DNA of 64,000 nt from JASLCR01 sp964407405 (lineage in GTDB: Bacteria; Patescibacteriota; Saccharimonadia; Saccharimonadales; Saccharimonadaceae). The stretch's first letter is position 1. Each line of letters opens with the position of its first letter. The DNA lies in assembly GCA_964407405.1 (NCBI GenBank), contig CAYOVH010000001.1:62001-126000 (forward strand), read 5' to 3'. This document shows positions 31,504 to 41,366 of the stretch, piece after piece. A program made the position numbers and the translations under genes. Below the pieces are notes generated by a model that made no database searches, was not told where the DNA came from, and saw nothing but the letters and a program-made list of their open reading frames with translations.

Positions 31504-32637
31504 ATGAATCGACCAATCAACATATTCAGCGCTGGCTTTGGTAAAGCTGGCAACAACCTCCACCTCGGAGTCTGGGATCGACTTGGCGCGCAGATCACCG
31601 CTCACGATACCAACCCAGCTCGCCTCAATCCCGAAAACCTACCCGATGGTGCCAAGAAAATGTTGGCCGCTAGCCGATTGGTCTTACTTGAAGGTGGCCC
31701 ACTCTATTTAAGTGAAGCGCCTGATGTTGTCGATGTCGTGACATCATCCGGCCATCACGTGGATGCGATCGAGCAATATTTAGACGCCGCTGACCGAAAA
31801 GACTTTGATGCACCAAGCGCATGGCTTCTCGAAAAGCCGATCGTTTCCAGCGAGAAAGAAGCTAGCAAACTCAAGGCATTGCTTGATGCTGGTGATCTGG
31901 CTGAAAACGGCGTCTTCGTCAACCAAACATACAATGCCTCAGTTGGCGCAGAAAAGATGAGGGACATTGTCGCCCAAGAGAGGCAAAATGGCAACCCCCT
32001 TACATCTGTTGAGGTTGTGTTCTACAAAAACCGCGTACCCGACGTCCGCGCTGGTCGCTTCACTGACCCAACTCTCGGCGCTTACGGCATCGAGCTCCCT
32101 CATGCACTCGATCTGGCACTAACTATTGCTGGCGTTGCCGACCATGCCGATCTTTCGGTGGTGGAAAATGAATACCGAAAGGGCATCCATGGCGTCCCTG
32201 AAAGCGAAGCAACTTTCGTACATCTCACTTCGAAAGATGGTGTCGATATCAAGATGGCGCAAGGACTTGGACCATTCACAATGGACGGCAGCGGCCACAT
32301 GGTCGCACACCCTGACAGCGATGACAACAAGCTCGGTATCCACCGCTATGCTCTGGCCCGCTTTTCTGACGGTCGAGAAGCCAAACTATCGCTGGCACCT
32401 GTCGTAGGAATTCCAAACTATCACACCCGTGTCGAATGGCAAGACGAAAATGGTGGACGCCAAGAACTAGTCCAAGATGATAATACTGTTTTGCGTCTTC
32501 TCGGCTCCGTTGCAACATTTGCACAAACCGGCGATCGCGATGCCTACACAAGGCCAGGCATGACCGCCCATTACGCACTGGACAGTGCGGCCTATCTAGA
32601 CAACCTGCGTGCTACTGCTCGCGAAGTTACTGTCTAA
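31504..32637 (+). CDS. Gfo/Idh/MocA-like oxidoreductase
   Basis: 377 aa from the ATG at 31504 (AAGGAG at 31487-31493). The N-terminal region has FSAGFGKAG in place of the usual GxGxxG, and the key LLEKPI motif (residues ~108-113) carries the catalytic Lys of this family. The C-terminal substrate domain contains an ELPHALDLAL helix with the conserved His. These enzymes reduce or oxidise sugar derivatives with NAD(P). In this setting it likely modifies a nucleotide sugar. It overlaps the convergent 32627 gene by 11 bases. Confidence 0.75.
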   Translation: MNRPINIFSAGFGKAGNNLHLGVWDRLGAQITAHDTNPARLNPENLPDGAKKMLAASRLVLLEGGPLYLSEAPDVVDVVTSSGHHVDAIEQYLDAADRKDFDAPSAWLLEKPIVSSEKEASKLKALLDAGDLAENGVFVNQTYNASVGAEKMRDIVAQERQNGNPLTSVEVVFYKNRVPDVRAGRFTDPTLGAYGIELPHALDLALTIAGVADHADLSVVENEYRKGIHGVPESEATFVHLTSKDGVDIKMAQGLGPFTMDGSGHMVAHPDSDDNKLGIHRYALARFSDGREAKLSLAPVVGIPNYHTRVEWQDENGGRQELVQDDNTVLRLLGSVATFAQTGDRDAYTRPGMTAHYALDSAAYLDNLRATAREVTV

Positions 32638-33496
32638 ACTTTCGAATCACCCGCCATGAAATCGGACAGATAACAACATCTACGATTGCCGTCACCAGGC
32701 GCCAGGCGATAATAACGACCGCACCGATGCCGAATAAACCGAAGACCAGTTCGCGTACACCGATACCGCCTGGCGCAAATATCGCCAAAATACCAGCTTC
32801 AACCGCCGCTGCATTGGCCCCAATGGCCTCAATCAACGACGTGTGTTCTCCAAACGCTGCTGCCACGATATAAAACCCTACGCCATTGACCAGCCACCCT
32901 GAAAGCGATAAGAAGAATATAACGACCCGACGACGTAGCGGTATTTTTAGATGTTGACGGCGCAAAATCTGCAATGACAAGTCAAGTCCGACCACGAAAA
33001 GTATCAAGCAACACACGAAGAAAATAAGACCAAGCGCAAACGAGGAATCCAATACGCAAATTGCCACGAAACCGCCCAGTGCTACCGCTGATGCAAGGAC
33101 ACTGACATTCTCTATCAACTGCGCCAGTGAGCTTTTTTTGATATTCATGCCGAGCTGACGCGCATATTTAGCCCGAAATGTCAGACTGAAAATACTGGTT
33201 GGCAAATACTTATACGGCTGCGCAGCAAAAACGGCCAACCACTGATATTTGGTTGTCTTCGGATCAATACTACGACAAATATATTGCCAGTGGACCGAGA
33301 GCACCGCATAAAATCCAACGTAAACAATCGCCGCAAGTAGCAACCATCCAAGATTGTGCATCAATGCCCCGCCGTCCAGCGAACTAGTATACTTGCCGAT
33401 CTGCCGCACCGCCAGTCCAAGCGCTAGGCAGGCAAGTAGGAGCTGCGGTCCGATGAGCACTACCTTCCTAAAAAGAGTTACTCTTTTATGCTTCAC
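32627..33496 (-). CDS. UPF0104 / LPG-synthase-type transmembrane protein
   Basis: 289 aa with about seven hydrophobic segments throughout. The APGGIGVREL signature near residue 240 identifies the lysylphosphatidylglycerol synthase transmembrane (UPF0104, MprF flippase-like) family. Probably a lipid or lipid-linked sugar flippase or its regulator. No cytosolic synthase domain is attached. Confidence 0.85.
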   Translation of the reverse strand: MKHKRVTLFRKVVLIGPQLLLACLALGLAVRQIGKYTSSLDGGALMHNLGWLLLAAIVYVGFYAVLSVHWQYICRSIDPKTTKYQWLAVFAAQPYKYLPTSIFSLTFRAKYARQLGMNIKKSSLAQLIENVSVLASAVALGGFVAICVLDSSFALGLIFFVCCLILFVVGLDLSLQILRRQHLKIPLRRRVVIFFLSLSGWLVNGVGFYIVAAAFGEHTSLIEAIGANAAAVEAGILAIFAPGGIGVRELVFGLFGIGAVVIIAWRLVTAIVDVVICPISWRVIRKFRQ

Positions 33497-33609
33497 ATGA
33501 CTGCCTGCGGTAATAGCTATCCATATCCTTCAAGTATACAACTGACGATACCCCCCATCAAATCACTGTGACTACCCTAGCTACCTCAATTCTGCTACTA
33601 TAATTAGTA

Positions 33610-34314
33610 GTGAAGGATGTTCGAGTTTGTATTGTTATTCCGGCCTATAATGAAGCGGCGGCTATAGGCGGTGTTATCGATGGGGTTAAAGCAATCTTTA
33701 AAAAAAGTAGCTACTATGTCGAAATTGTTGTTGTGGACGATGGGTCAAAAGACAATACCGCTGAGACAGCAAAAAAGCATGGCGCAACAGTCATTCGGCA
33801 TATTCTTAACAGCGGTGCAGGCGGTGCAACAGCAACCGGACTTCGTTATGCCGAGATGGGTGGATTTGATATTAGCGCTACTATGGATGCTGACGGTCAG
33901 CATATTCCAGAGGATGTACTTAAAGGAATTGATGAACTGATGCAATCAAAGAAGGACCTGTTGATAGGTAGTCGTTTAATCGACAGTCGGGGCATGTCAC
34001 GTGTTAAGATTTTAGGCAATAAAGGGCTTAGCTTTATTACACGAATACTATTCGGTATTAACGTCACCGATTCGCAGTCAGGGCTACGAATATTCTCTAA
34101 AAGAGCTTTACTGAAGCTTAAGTGGAAAACCAGCGGTTACGAGTTCTGTTCTGAGATGCTCTGGCGGGCACACCAGTTGAAGCTGGCCGTTGGAGAATAC
34201 CCGATTAAGGCGATTTACTCCGAGTATTCTAAAGCAAAAGGTCAGAACAATTGGAATGCTATTAATATCGTAAAAACTTTAATCAGTCGTCGAATTGCGG
34301 AGATATTTGAATGA
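33610..34314 (+). CDS. GT2 polyprenyl-phosphate hexosyltransferase (DPM1-like)
   Basis: 234 aa starting with GTG at 33610; TATAAT (33599-33604) is five bases upstream, so leaderless. GT-A motifs VIPAYNEAAAIGG, VVDDGSKDNT and the MDADGQH (DxD) metal site; no membrane domain. Transfers a sugar from a nucleotide donor to polyprenyl phosphate. Its stop overlaps the DUF2304 start (ATGA), so both form one unit. Confidence 0.9.
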   Translation: MKDVRVCIVIPAYNEAAAIGGVIDGVKAIFKKSSYYVEIVVVDDGSKDNTAETAKKHGATVIRHILNSGAGGATATGLRYAEMGGFDISATMDADGQHIPEDVLKGIDELMQSKKDLLIGSRLIDSRGMSRVKILGNKGLSFITRILFGINVTDSQSGLRIFSKRALLKLKWKTSGYEFCSEMLWRAHQLKLAVGEYPIKAIYSEYSKAKGQNNWNAINIVKTLISRRIAEIFE

Positions 34315-34685
34315 GATACCTCATATTAATTTTGCTCAATCTACCAATCGTGATCATGGCGCTCACGAACATACTCATTAAATACAAGATGCGCAAAATC
34401 ACCAAGCGACGTTTCAAAATTCAACTTACATTTTGGGCTGCTGTGCTTATATGTTTAGTATTATCCTACCCCGTATACAATCATCTAGTAGGCAATCGGG
34501 TATTTGAATCTAATAGCTTGACAATTATGGATATAGTCCAAGTTACTGCCATCGTATATCTTGTATACTCGGTGAGTAGTGCAAGACAGAGGCTTGAACG
34601 AGCCGAACGACGTTTCAATGACTTGCATCAAGAACTCTCGATAGCTATATCCGTAAATGATATCATAAAGTCAGATAAATCATAG
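34311..34685 (+). CDS. DUF2304 membrane protein
   Basis: 124 aa with three hydrophobic segments (about residues 2-22, 38-56, 71-90) and a charged helical C-terminus (ARQRLERAERRFNDLHQEL). DUF2304 proteins sit beside DPM1-like glycosyltransferases in many genomes and are thought to anchor them in the membrane. The four-base overlap with the upstream gene supports this. Confidence 0.85.
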   Translation: MRYLILILLNLPIVIMALTNILIKYKMRKITKRRFKIQLTFWAAVLICLVLSYPVYNHLVGNRVFESNSLTIMDIVQVTAIVYLVYSVSSARQRLERAERRFNDLHQELSIAISVNDIIKSDKS

Positions 34686-34749
34686 GCGACAAAACCGTCC
34701 ATCCGATTAATGCAGTGGGCGGATCATCAAAGGTTACGATGGAACTATA

Positions 34750-34778
34750 TTGACATAATCATAATTACGGTGTATAAT
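34750..34778 (+). promoter_or_regulatory. Consensus promoter, leaderless start
   Basis: Perfect TTGACA (34750-34755), 17-base spacer, perfect TATAAT (34773-34778), then nine bases to the ATG at 34788. Confidence 0.85.
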
Positions 34779-34787
34779 AAAAACGTA

Positions 34788-35558
34788 ATGAACGCTCTTG
34801 ACAAAGACCCTGTAGCATCGATAGCCACAACTGTCGAATCAGCGGACAACAACACCGAAGAACAAATCAAAGATATTGTCACAAATGAGTTCGAAGGCCT
34901 TTCCCCGGAAGCAATTTTTCCCCTCAGCGGGAGCATCATACAACGCCGAGATGGTCGATGGGATACACTAAGCGGCTCAGATGTAAGTGAGCACGGCCTG
35001 ACAACTGTTGGAAAAGTTCGCACCATCGCAGGTGCCGAGATCGCACATCTATTCCCCGAAGTACCGGTTGTTACTAACAGCTACAATCGCTACGATCCCA
35101 ATGAGCCGACCATGGCCTCAGTACATCGAGACGAACTGATTCGCCGAGGTATTGATCCGGAGCGTATTATTCTCGAAGAGGAATCCTTTAGTACAATTAC
35201 TCAGTATGTTGAAATGATCAAAATGGCTGTTGATAAGGGATGGACGCGGCTCTGCGTCGTGATTAATGGCTACTATGTACCGCGGGCGACAGCCCTCTAT
35301 GAGCACCTCGATAGCATCGTCGAAAGCGATGAGTTTCAGGAGACTCTCAAACAATTCAAGCGCATGAACGGAAAAGTCTCTTTCGTTGTAGGAGACGATA
35401 TCATGAAACTCATGGATGATCACTACAAAACGTACTTTGACGAACTCAAAAAGGCTGAACCCTATCAAAAAACCGTCGCTTCCGAGAAAAAAGGTCTCGA
35501 CGACCTACTGGCGGGTAAGTACCACGTCGTTCTCGAGCCCGAAAAACCTCGCTACTAA
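34788..35558 (+). CDS. YdcF/DUF218-like protein
   Basis: 256 aa from the ATG fixed by the consensus promoter just upstream. The DVSEHGLTTVGKVRTIAGAEIA helix, VVTNSYNRYDP strand, RDELIRRGIDPERIILEEESFST segment and VINGYYVPRATALYEHL resemble the DUF218 (YdcF/SanA/ElyC) fold, with the conserved glutamates following ILEEES. Most relatives are membrane-anchored; this one appears cytosolic. Function uncertain, often linked to envelope synthesis. Confidence 0.7.
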   Translation: MNALDKDPVASIATTVESADNNTEEQIKDIVTNEFEGLSPEAIFPLSGSIIQRRDGRWDTLSGSDVSEHGLTTVGKVRTIAGAEIAHLFPEVPVVTNSYNRYDPNEPTMASVHRDELIRRGIDPERIILEEESFSTITQYVEMIKMAVDKGWTRLCVVINGYYVPRATALYEHLDSIVESDEFQETLKQFKRMNGKVSFVVGDDIMKLMDDHYKTYFDELKKAEPYQKTVASEKKGLDDLLAGKYHVVLEPEKPRY

Positions 35559-35627
35559 TATCATCATCTGGCACACTCCCTATCGATTTGCTATTATAAC
35601 TACTAGTAACTAGATGTGGAGAACAGA

Positions 35628-36656
35628 ATGTTTAAAGGCAAAACCTTACTTATTACCGGTGGTACAGGATCATTCGGAAATGCTGTATTGAAGCGTTTTC
35701 TTGATACGGACATCAAGGAAATCCGTATTTTCTCACGCGACGAGAAAAAACAGGACGATATGCGCAAAGCATACAACAGCGACAAGTTGAAATTTTATAT
35801 CGGCGACGTTCGCAATATCGAAAGTATCCGCGATGCTGTACGTGGTGTTGATTTCATCTTTCATGCGGCGGCGCTCAAGCAAGTACCGTCATGTGAGTTC
35901 TTCCCTATGGAAGCCGTCCGTACCAACGTACTCGGCACCGACAACGTCCTAACTGCCGCGATCGATGCTGGTGTGAAGCGCGTGGTTTGCCTATCTACCG
36001 ACAAGGCTGCCTACCCTATCAACGCCATGGGTACCTCAAAGGCAATGATGGAAAAGGTAATCATCGCCAAAGCCCGCAACGTCGACTCAAAAGCCACGAC
36101 GATCAGCTGCACCCGATATGGTAATGTCATGGCATCACGCGGTTCGGTTATACCACTATTTGTTGAGCAGATGAAGGCCGGCAAATCAATCACGATCACC
36201 GACCCCGACATGACACGCTTCCTCATGAACCTTGATGAAGCGGTCGAGCTAGTCGTATTTGCCTTCAAGCACGCCAACCAAGGTGACCTCTTCATTCAGA
36301 AAGCCCCAGCTAGCACTGTCGGCACACTTGCAGAAGCCCTCAAAGTGTTATTCAAGTCAGATTCTAAGGTCAGAGTCATCGGTACTCGCCACGGCGAAAA
36401 AGCCCATGAGACGCTCATGACCCGCGAAGAAAAGGCCAAATCTGAGGACATGGGTGACTACTACCGTGTCCCAGCCGATAACCGCGACCTCAACTATGAC
36501 AAGTTCTTCGACGAAGGTGACAAAAAACTAGCTAAAGCCGGGGAATACACCTCGCACAACACCACTCAGCTAGACACGGAGGGCACGAAGCAAAAGCTCC
36601 TCACTGTTGACTACGTCAAGCAAGAATTGAAAGGTAACATAGGGGTGCAGCTCTAA
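35628..36656 (+). CDS. capE: UDP-GlcNAc 4,6-dehydratase/5-epimerase (CapE/FnlA)
   Basis: 342 aa from the ATG at 35628 (GGAG at 35617-35620). TGGTGSFG nucleotide motif, STDKAAYPINAMGTSKAMMEK with the Met-x3-Lys catalytic pair typical of CapE/FnlA rather than Tyr-x3-Lys, and SRYGNV-like CTRYGNVMASRGS. First enzyme for UDP-N-acetyl-L-fucosamine from UDP-GlcNAc. Its stop shares a base with the capF start (TAATG), so capE-capF-capG are translated in series. Confidence 0.93.
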   Translation: MFKGKTLLITGGTGSFGNAVLKRFLDTDIKEIRIFSRDEKKQDDMRKAYNSDKLKFYIGDVRNIESIRDAVRGVDFIFHAAALKQVPSCEFFPMEAVRTNVLGTDNVLTAAIDAGVKRVVCLSTDKAAYPINAMGTSKAMMEKVIIAKARNVDSKATTISCTRYGNVMASRGSVIPLFVEQMKAGKSITITDPDMTRFLMNLDEAVELVVFAFKHANQGDLFIQKAPASTVGTLAEALKVLFKSDSKVRVIGTRHGEKAHETLMTREEKAKSEDMGDYYRVPADNRDLNYDKFFDEGDKKLAKAGEYTSHNTTQLDTEGTKQKLLTVDYVKQELKGNIGVQL

Positions 36657-37777
36657 TGAAAGTACTCATCACTGGCGCATCCGGGTTTATTGGCAAAAAC
36701 CTCATCAGCCACCTGCGACTGCAGCCAGACCTATGCGAGATACTTTCGTACACCAAAGAGACCACCGAGAGCCTCGAATCGCTTCTTGACCAAGCAGACT
36801 TCGTCTTTCACCTTGCGGGTGTCAATCGACCGCAGGATGAAACCGAGTTCAAGACTGGCAATACCGACCTCACCGAGCAAATCGTCACACATCTCGCGAG
36901 TACGGACAAGAAAACTCCCGTCCTCATCACCTCATCGACACAGGCTGAACTCGACAATCCCTACGGCAAGAGCAAGCTTGCCGCCGAAAAGCTGGTCGAA
37001 CAGTACGCCGGGGACACCGGCGCACCGTGCTTCATCGCCCGGCTGCCAAACGTATTTGGCAAATGGTCGCGTCCAAACTACAATTCGGCCGTCGCAACAT
37101 TTTGCTATAACCTCACCCACTCATTGCCAATTGCTATTCATGACCCGTCAGCAGCACTGAATTTGATATATATCGATGATGTCGCTCGTATATTTATCGA
37201 TTGTCTTGATGGCAAGATAGCACCTGATACACTTGCTAGTACGATTAAGACTAGGACGCTGCCTACGACGGTTGGCGCTGTTGCCGACACCATCAAGGCA
37301 CTTGTTGCCATGCGCGAAACGCTTGTCGTACCGGATCTATCCGACAAGCTGACCAGGTATCTCTATGCCACTCTCACGTCATTTTATGACGAAGATGGCC
37401 TCATCGCTAACCTTGTCGTTAATAGCGACGAGCGAGGCTGGCTATTCGAGCTGTCCAAGTCTAAGCAGTTCGGCCAGGTATTTATCTCACAAACAAGACC
37501 AGGATATGTACGCGGTGAGCACTGGCACCATACAAAAGTCGAACGATTTTGTGTTATACAGGGCCAAGGAGAAGTTTTCTTTCGCGAATTAGATACTGAC
37601 AAAGTGTTTAGCCACAAACTGACCGGAGACAAGGTGCAGATTATTGATATTCCCGTTGGTGTTGTTCATGCAATTGAGAATACCGGCAAAGATGACATGC
37701 TACTTGTTATATGGGCCAACGAGATTCTCGATAAAGACGCGCCTGATACTTATTGGGAAAAAGTAAGGGGACAGTGA
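36656..37777 (+). CDS. capF: Bifunctional CapF/FnlB (epimerase-reductase with cupin)
   Basis: 373 aa. N-terminal SDR domain (TGASGFIGKNL; NPYGKSKLAAE with the YxxxK pair) and a C-terminal cupin domain from about residue 245 (GYVRGEHWHHTKVERFCVIQG with the His/Glu metal ligands). Two-domain layout and length equal the family norm. Second step to UDP-L-FucNAc: C3 epimerisation then C4 reduction. Overlaps the stop of capE and the start of capG. Confidence 0.93.
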   Translation: MKVLITGASGFIGKNLISHLRLQPDLCEILSYTKETTESLESLLDQADFVFHLAGVNRPQDETEFKTGNTDLTEQIVTHLASTDKKTPVLITSSTQAELDNPYGKSKLAAEKLVEQYAGDTGAPCFIARLPNVFGKWSRPNYNSAVATFCYNLTHSLPIAIHDPSAALNLIYIDDVARIFIDCLDGKIAPDTLASTIKTRTLPTTVGAVADTIKALVAMRETLVVPDLSDKLTRYLYATLTSFYDEDGLIANLVVNSDERGWLFELSKSKQFGQVFISQTRPGYVRGEHWHHTKVERFCVIQGQGEVFFRELDTDKVFSHKLTGDKVQIIDIPVGVVHAIENTGKDDMLLVIWANEILDKDAPDTYWEKVRGQ

Positions 37778-38901
37778 TGAAAAAAATGAAATTAATGACA
37801 ATTATTGGTACTCGACCGGAAATTATCCGCCTGAGCGCCGTCATCAAAAAAGCCGATCAATACTTCGACCACTCACTTGTCCACACCGGACAAAACTGGG
37901 ACTATACACTCAATGAAGTGTTTTTCAAAGACCTGGGCTTGCGGCAGCCAGACTACTATCTGGATAGTGTTGGCAAAGACCTCGGCGAGACAATGGGCAA
38001 CATCATCGCTAAGAGTTACGACGCGCTTGTGCGCGAGAAGCCAGATGCTCTGCTCGTGCTAGGTGACACCAACAGCGCCTTATCCGCTATTAGCGCCAAG
38101 CGTCTCAAGATTCCAATCTTCCATATGGAAGCCGGCAACCGCTGCTGGGATTGGAATGTGAGTGAAATGATTAATCGCAAAATCGTTGACCACATTTCTG
38201 ATATTAACCTGCCGTACACCGAGAATTCTCGCCGCTACTTGCTCGATGAAGGCATCGACGGCAAAACGATCTTTGTCACCGGCAGCCCGATGCGTGAAGT
38301 GCTCAGGGATCACTCCGACACAATAGACGCCAGCGGCGTACTTTCAGAGCTGAGCCTCGAGCCAAACAAGTACATCCTCGTCTCTGCGCACCGTGAAGAA
38401 AATATCGACAATGAGGCGAACTTCATGAGCCTCATGAATTCAATTAATGCAATTGCCGAAAAGTATGAGCTGCCAGTTATCTATAGCACTCACCCACGCA
38501 GCCAGAAATTTATCGACCAGCGCGAATTCAAGTTCCACCCGCTTGTCCAAAACCTCAAGCCATTTGGTTTCATGGATTACAACAAGCTGCAAAAGAACGC
38601 CTACTGCGTACTCAGTGACAGCGGCACACTCAGTGAAGAGAGCGCCCTGCTCGGCTTTGCCGGTGTGCTGATTCGCACTAGCACCGAGCGCCCCGAAGTA
38701 CTCGACAAGGGCACGGTCGTCATCGGCGGTATCAAAGAACAGACCATCGAGCAGGGTATCGAACTGGCCGTTTCTATGCGCGACAACAACGAAGAACTTG
38801 CCATGCCATTTGACTACCAAGACACCAATGTGTCAGTCAAGGTATGCAAAGTCATTCAGAGTTACTACGATATCGTCAACAAGACGACGTGGGGCAAATG
38901 A
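37777..38901 (+). CDS. capG: UDP-N-acetylglucosamine 2-epimerase-type (CapG/FnlC)
   Basis: 374 aa from the ATG at 37777 (TGATG overlap with capF; AGGGGAC ribosome site). GTRPEIIRL, DTNSALSA, EAGNRCWD and the SDSGTLSEE motifs identify the UDP-GlcNAc 2-epimerase family. With capE and capF adjacent it is CapG, which converts UDP-N-acetyl-L-pneumosamine-type intermediate to UDP-L-FucNAc. Confidence 0.92.
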   Translation: MKKMKLMTIIGTRPEIIRLSAVIKKADQYFDHSLVHTGQNWDYTLNEVFFKDLGLRQPDYYLDSVGKDLGETMGNIIAKSYDALVREKPDALLVLGDTNSALSAISAKRLKIPIFHMEAGNRCWDWNVSEMINRKIVDHISDINLPYTENSRRYLLDEGIDGKTIFVTGSPMREVLRDHSDTIDASGVLSELSLEPNKYILVSAHREENIDNEANFMSLMNSINAIAEKYELPVIYSTHPRSQKFIDQREFKFHPLVQNLKPFGFMDYNKLQKNAYCVLSDSGTLSEESALLGFAGVLIRTSTERPEVLDKGTVVIGGIKEQTIEQGIELAVSMRDNNEELAMPFDYQDTNVSVKVCKVIQSYYDIVNKTTWGK

Positions 38902-40124
38902 GTAAACGAATCCTGATTGTCGGCCAGCATTTCTGGCCGGAATCATTCCGGATAAATGACATTGCCGACTTTCTCGCCAATGAAAAAGGATGTACTGTTG
39001 ATGTACTTTGCGGATTACCCAACTATCCATCAGGAGCTTTCCCTGATGGATACGGTTATTTTAAAAACCGGCATCAAAATTACAAGAATATCTCCATCCG
39101 ACGCGTCTTTGAAATCCCGCGCGGCAACAACTCAAACCTCCGCATATTTCTGAACTACATTTCATTTCCGATCGCCAGTTTGTTCCATGTCCCCAGACTG
39201 CTGACCAGAAAGTACGACAAAATATTTCTCTATCAGCTCTCACCCGTCATGATGTCGATCGCCGGTATCATCGTAGGTAAGCTGAAGCGCACCGAAACCA
39301 CCATGTACGTGCTCGACCTTTGGCCAGAAAACCTTTACTCGGTGCTTAACATCAAAAACCCATTACTGCGCCGAATTGCAGCATCAGTTTCGCACTGGCA
39401 CTACCGCCACGTCGACAAGCTCATCATACTATCTGAGCGGATGCAAAAACGACTCGTCCAGATAACCAGTATTGCGCCGGAAAAGATCATCGTCTTGCCT
39501 CAGGCCGCCGAGAAACTATACGAAAAGAGGCTGCAGGACAAAGACCTCGAGCGACGTTTTGCCAAGGGATTCAATCTGGTTTTTACCGGTAGCATCACCC
39601 CAGCTCAGTCGTTTGACACCGTCATAGCTGCCGCCAAGATTCTCAAGGACAAAGCCATAGATGACATCAACTGGATTATCGTCGGCGACGGAATGGCGCG
39701 TCAGCAAGTGGAAGCCAGTGTCAAACAGGCCGGTCTAGACGACATATTCTTTTTCGAAGGCCAAAAGCCAATGACCGATATTCCCAAATACAGTGCCATC
39801 GCAGACGGCCTCATCGGCTGTCTGGTGAAAAGCGACCTCCTGGAGGCAACCATACCTGCAAAAGTCATGTCATATATTGCCTCGGGCAAGCCGCTCGTCC
39901 TAGCCATGGACGGTGAAGTCCAAGCACTCATCAACACGACGATTCGCGGCGGATTCGCTGGCCCAACCGGCGACCAGCAAGCACTTGCCGCCAATATCGA
40001 GGCACTCTACCGCCTATCAGAGAACGAGCGTCAAGCCATGGGCGAACGCCTCAAGGCCTATCACTTCAAACATTTCGAGCGCAATCTCATCCTGGAAAAA
40101 CTATACAAGTTTATCTTTGCCTAG
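38898..40124 (+). CDS. GT4 glycosyltransferase, WbuB-like (probable L-FucNAc transferase)
   Basis: 408 aa from the ATG at 38898, which overlaps the capG stop (ATGA). The LIVGQHFWPESFRINDIA opening, the LDLWPENL segment and the C-terminal EATIPAKVMSYIASGKP donor site match WbuB-type transferases, known as L-FucNAc transferases in O-antigen clusters. Direct coupling to capEFG supports UDP-L-FucNAc as donor. Confidence 0.88.
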   Translation: MSKRILIVGQHFWPESFRINDIADFLANEKGCTVDVLCGLPNYPSGAFPDGYGYFKNRHQNYKNISIRRVFEIPRGNNSNLRIFLNYISFPIASLFHVPRLLTRKYDKIFLYQLSPVMMSIAGIIVGKLKRTETTMYVLDLWPENLYSVLNIKNPLLRRIAASVSHWHYRHVDKLIILSERMQKRLVQITSIAPEKIIVLPQAAEKLYEKRLQDKDLERRFAKGFNLVFTGSITPAQSFDTVIAAAKILKDKAIDDINWIIVGDGMARQQVEASVKQAGLDDIFFFEGQKPMTDIPKYSAIADGLIGCLVKSDLLEATIPAKVMSYIASGKPLVLAMDGEVQALINTTIRGGFAGPTGDQQALAANIEALYRLSENERQAMGERLKAYHFKHFERNLILEKLYKFIFA

Positions 40125-40133
40125 TAACAGGGG

Positions 40134-40139
40134 TATAAT
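40134..40139 (+). promoter_or_regulatory. -10 box for the flippase gene (leaderless)
   Basis: TATAAT at 40134-40139, six bases before the ATG at 40146; no clear -35. Confidence 0.45.
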
Positions 40140-40145
40140 AAGCAC

Positions 40146-41366
40146 ATGAAGAAAGATATCTTCTGGAACTCACTCGGCACGGCAGCATGGTCATTCTTGT
40201 CGCTCTTTTTGCTGATTATCGTTACTAGGGTGAATGGTATCGTCGATTCAGGTCTGTTTTCGTTTGCGTTTGCCTTTGCGGTCATCATGTTTACCGTTGC
40301 CTGCTATGGCGGGCGGCCATACCAGGTGTCGGACCACAACAACTCGTTTACATCCGACAACTATGTCTCGCTGCGCCTCCTCACGTCGATCGCAGTCATG
40401 ATTGTCACGGGTATCTTCGTCCTGCTCAATGGCTACGACTGGGAGAAATCACTCCTTATATTTCTACTGGTCGGGCAGCGCGTGTTCGACGCCATCGCCG
40501 ACGTGTTTTACGGTATCATGCAAAAAAAGCGGCACCTCTACATATCTGGTAAATCGCTGTTTTATAAGTCGCTCCTGTCCTTAGTAGTTTTTCTCGCCAT
40601 CGATATCCTCACCAAAGATTTGCTGCTGGCGGCGCTGTCGCTCCCAATCATCAGTCTTTTGTTCGTGCTATTCTATGACATACCTCACAGCCGAAAGCTA
40701 GAGAGCTTTCGCGTTGCATCGACACTACGTGACACAAAAAAGATTCTCGCGTTGACATTCTCACCATTTATTATTGCGGCGATGGGGCTGATTTTCGTCA
40801 ATCTCGCCCGTTATTTTATCGATATTTACCATCCCGAGCTGCAGGGCTATTTCGGTATTATCATCATGCCGCTGAGTCTGATCGTACTGCTATTTTCATT
40901 CATCTCTACGCCAGCAATCCTCCACCTATCTGACAAATACAACGCCCGTGAATTTCAAGCCCTCAATAGGTCTATAGGAAAAATCATCGGCATCATGACT
41001 ACTGCGACCATCATGCTGTGCATCATGGCGTATCTAATTGGCATACCGTTTCTGCAGCTGCTGTTCAATGTAGATTTTACCGCTTACATACTGGATATCA
41101 TACTTGTAATAGCGATCGGCCTTGCCGTCGCTCTCACTTCACTATTCACCAATATCGCAATCATCGCACGCAAACTACGACCTGTCGTTATTGTCTACTT
41201 ACTTTCTAATATCTTATTAATACTACTTTGCAGCCTATTGGTAAATCCGTATCAAATCCATGGTGCCATTATTGCCTATACAGTTGCTTCAGTAATTCAA
41301 GCCCTTGTAATGGGTGTCTATTATGTATATCTTACGGACAGTTATAGACTTTCTAAAAAAACGTAG
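40146..41366 (+). CDS. Wzx-type polysaccharide flippase
   Basis: 406 aa with about 12 hydrophobic segments spread evenly, the layout of PST/MATE-like lipid-linked oligosaccharide flippases. The FWNSLGTAAWSFLSLFLL start is typical. It would move the undecaprenyl-linked repeat unit across the membrane. No Wzy polymerase is clearly identified, but the multi-TM proteins further right are candidates. The last 25 bases overlap the convergent gene. Confidence 0.88.
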   Translation: MKKDIFWNSLGTAAWSFLSLFLLIIVTRVNGIVDSGLFSFAFAFAVIMFTVACYGGRPYQVSDHNNSFTSDNYVSLRLLTSIAVMIVTGIFVLLNGYDWEKSLLIFLLVGQRVFDAIADVFYGIMQKKRHLYISGKSLFYKSLLSLVVFLAIDILTKDLLLAALSLPIISLLFVLFYDIPHSRKLESFRVASTLRDTKKILALTFSPFIIAAMGLIFVNLARYFIDIYHPELQGYFGIIIMPLSLIVLLFSFISTPAILHLSDKYNAREFQALNRSIGKIIGIMTTATIMLCIMAYLIGIPFLQLLFNVDFTAYILDIILVIAIGLAVALTSLFTNIAIIARKLRPVVIVYLLSNILLILLCSLLVNPYQIHGAIIAYTVASVIQALVMGVYYVYLTDSYRLSKKT

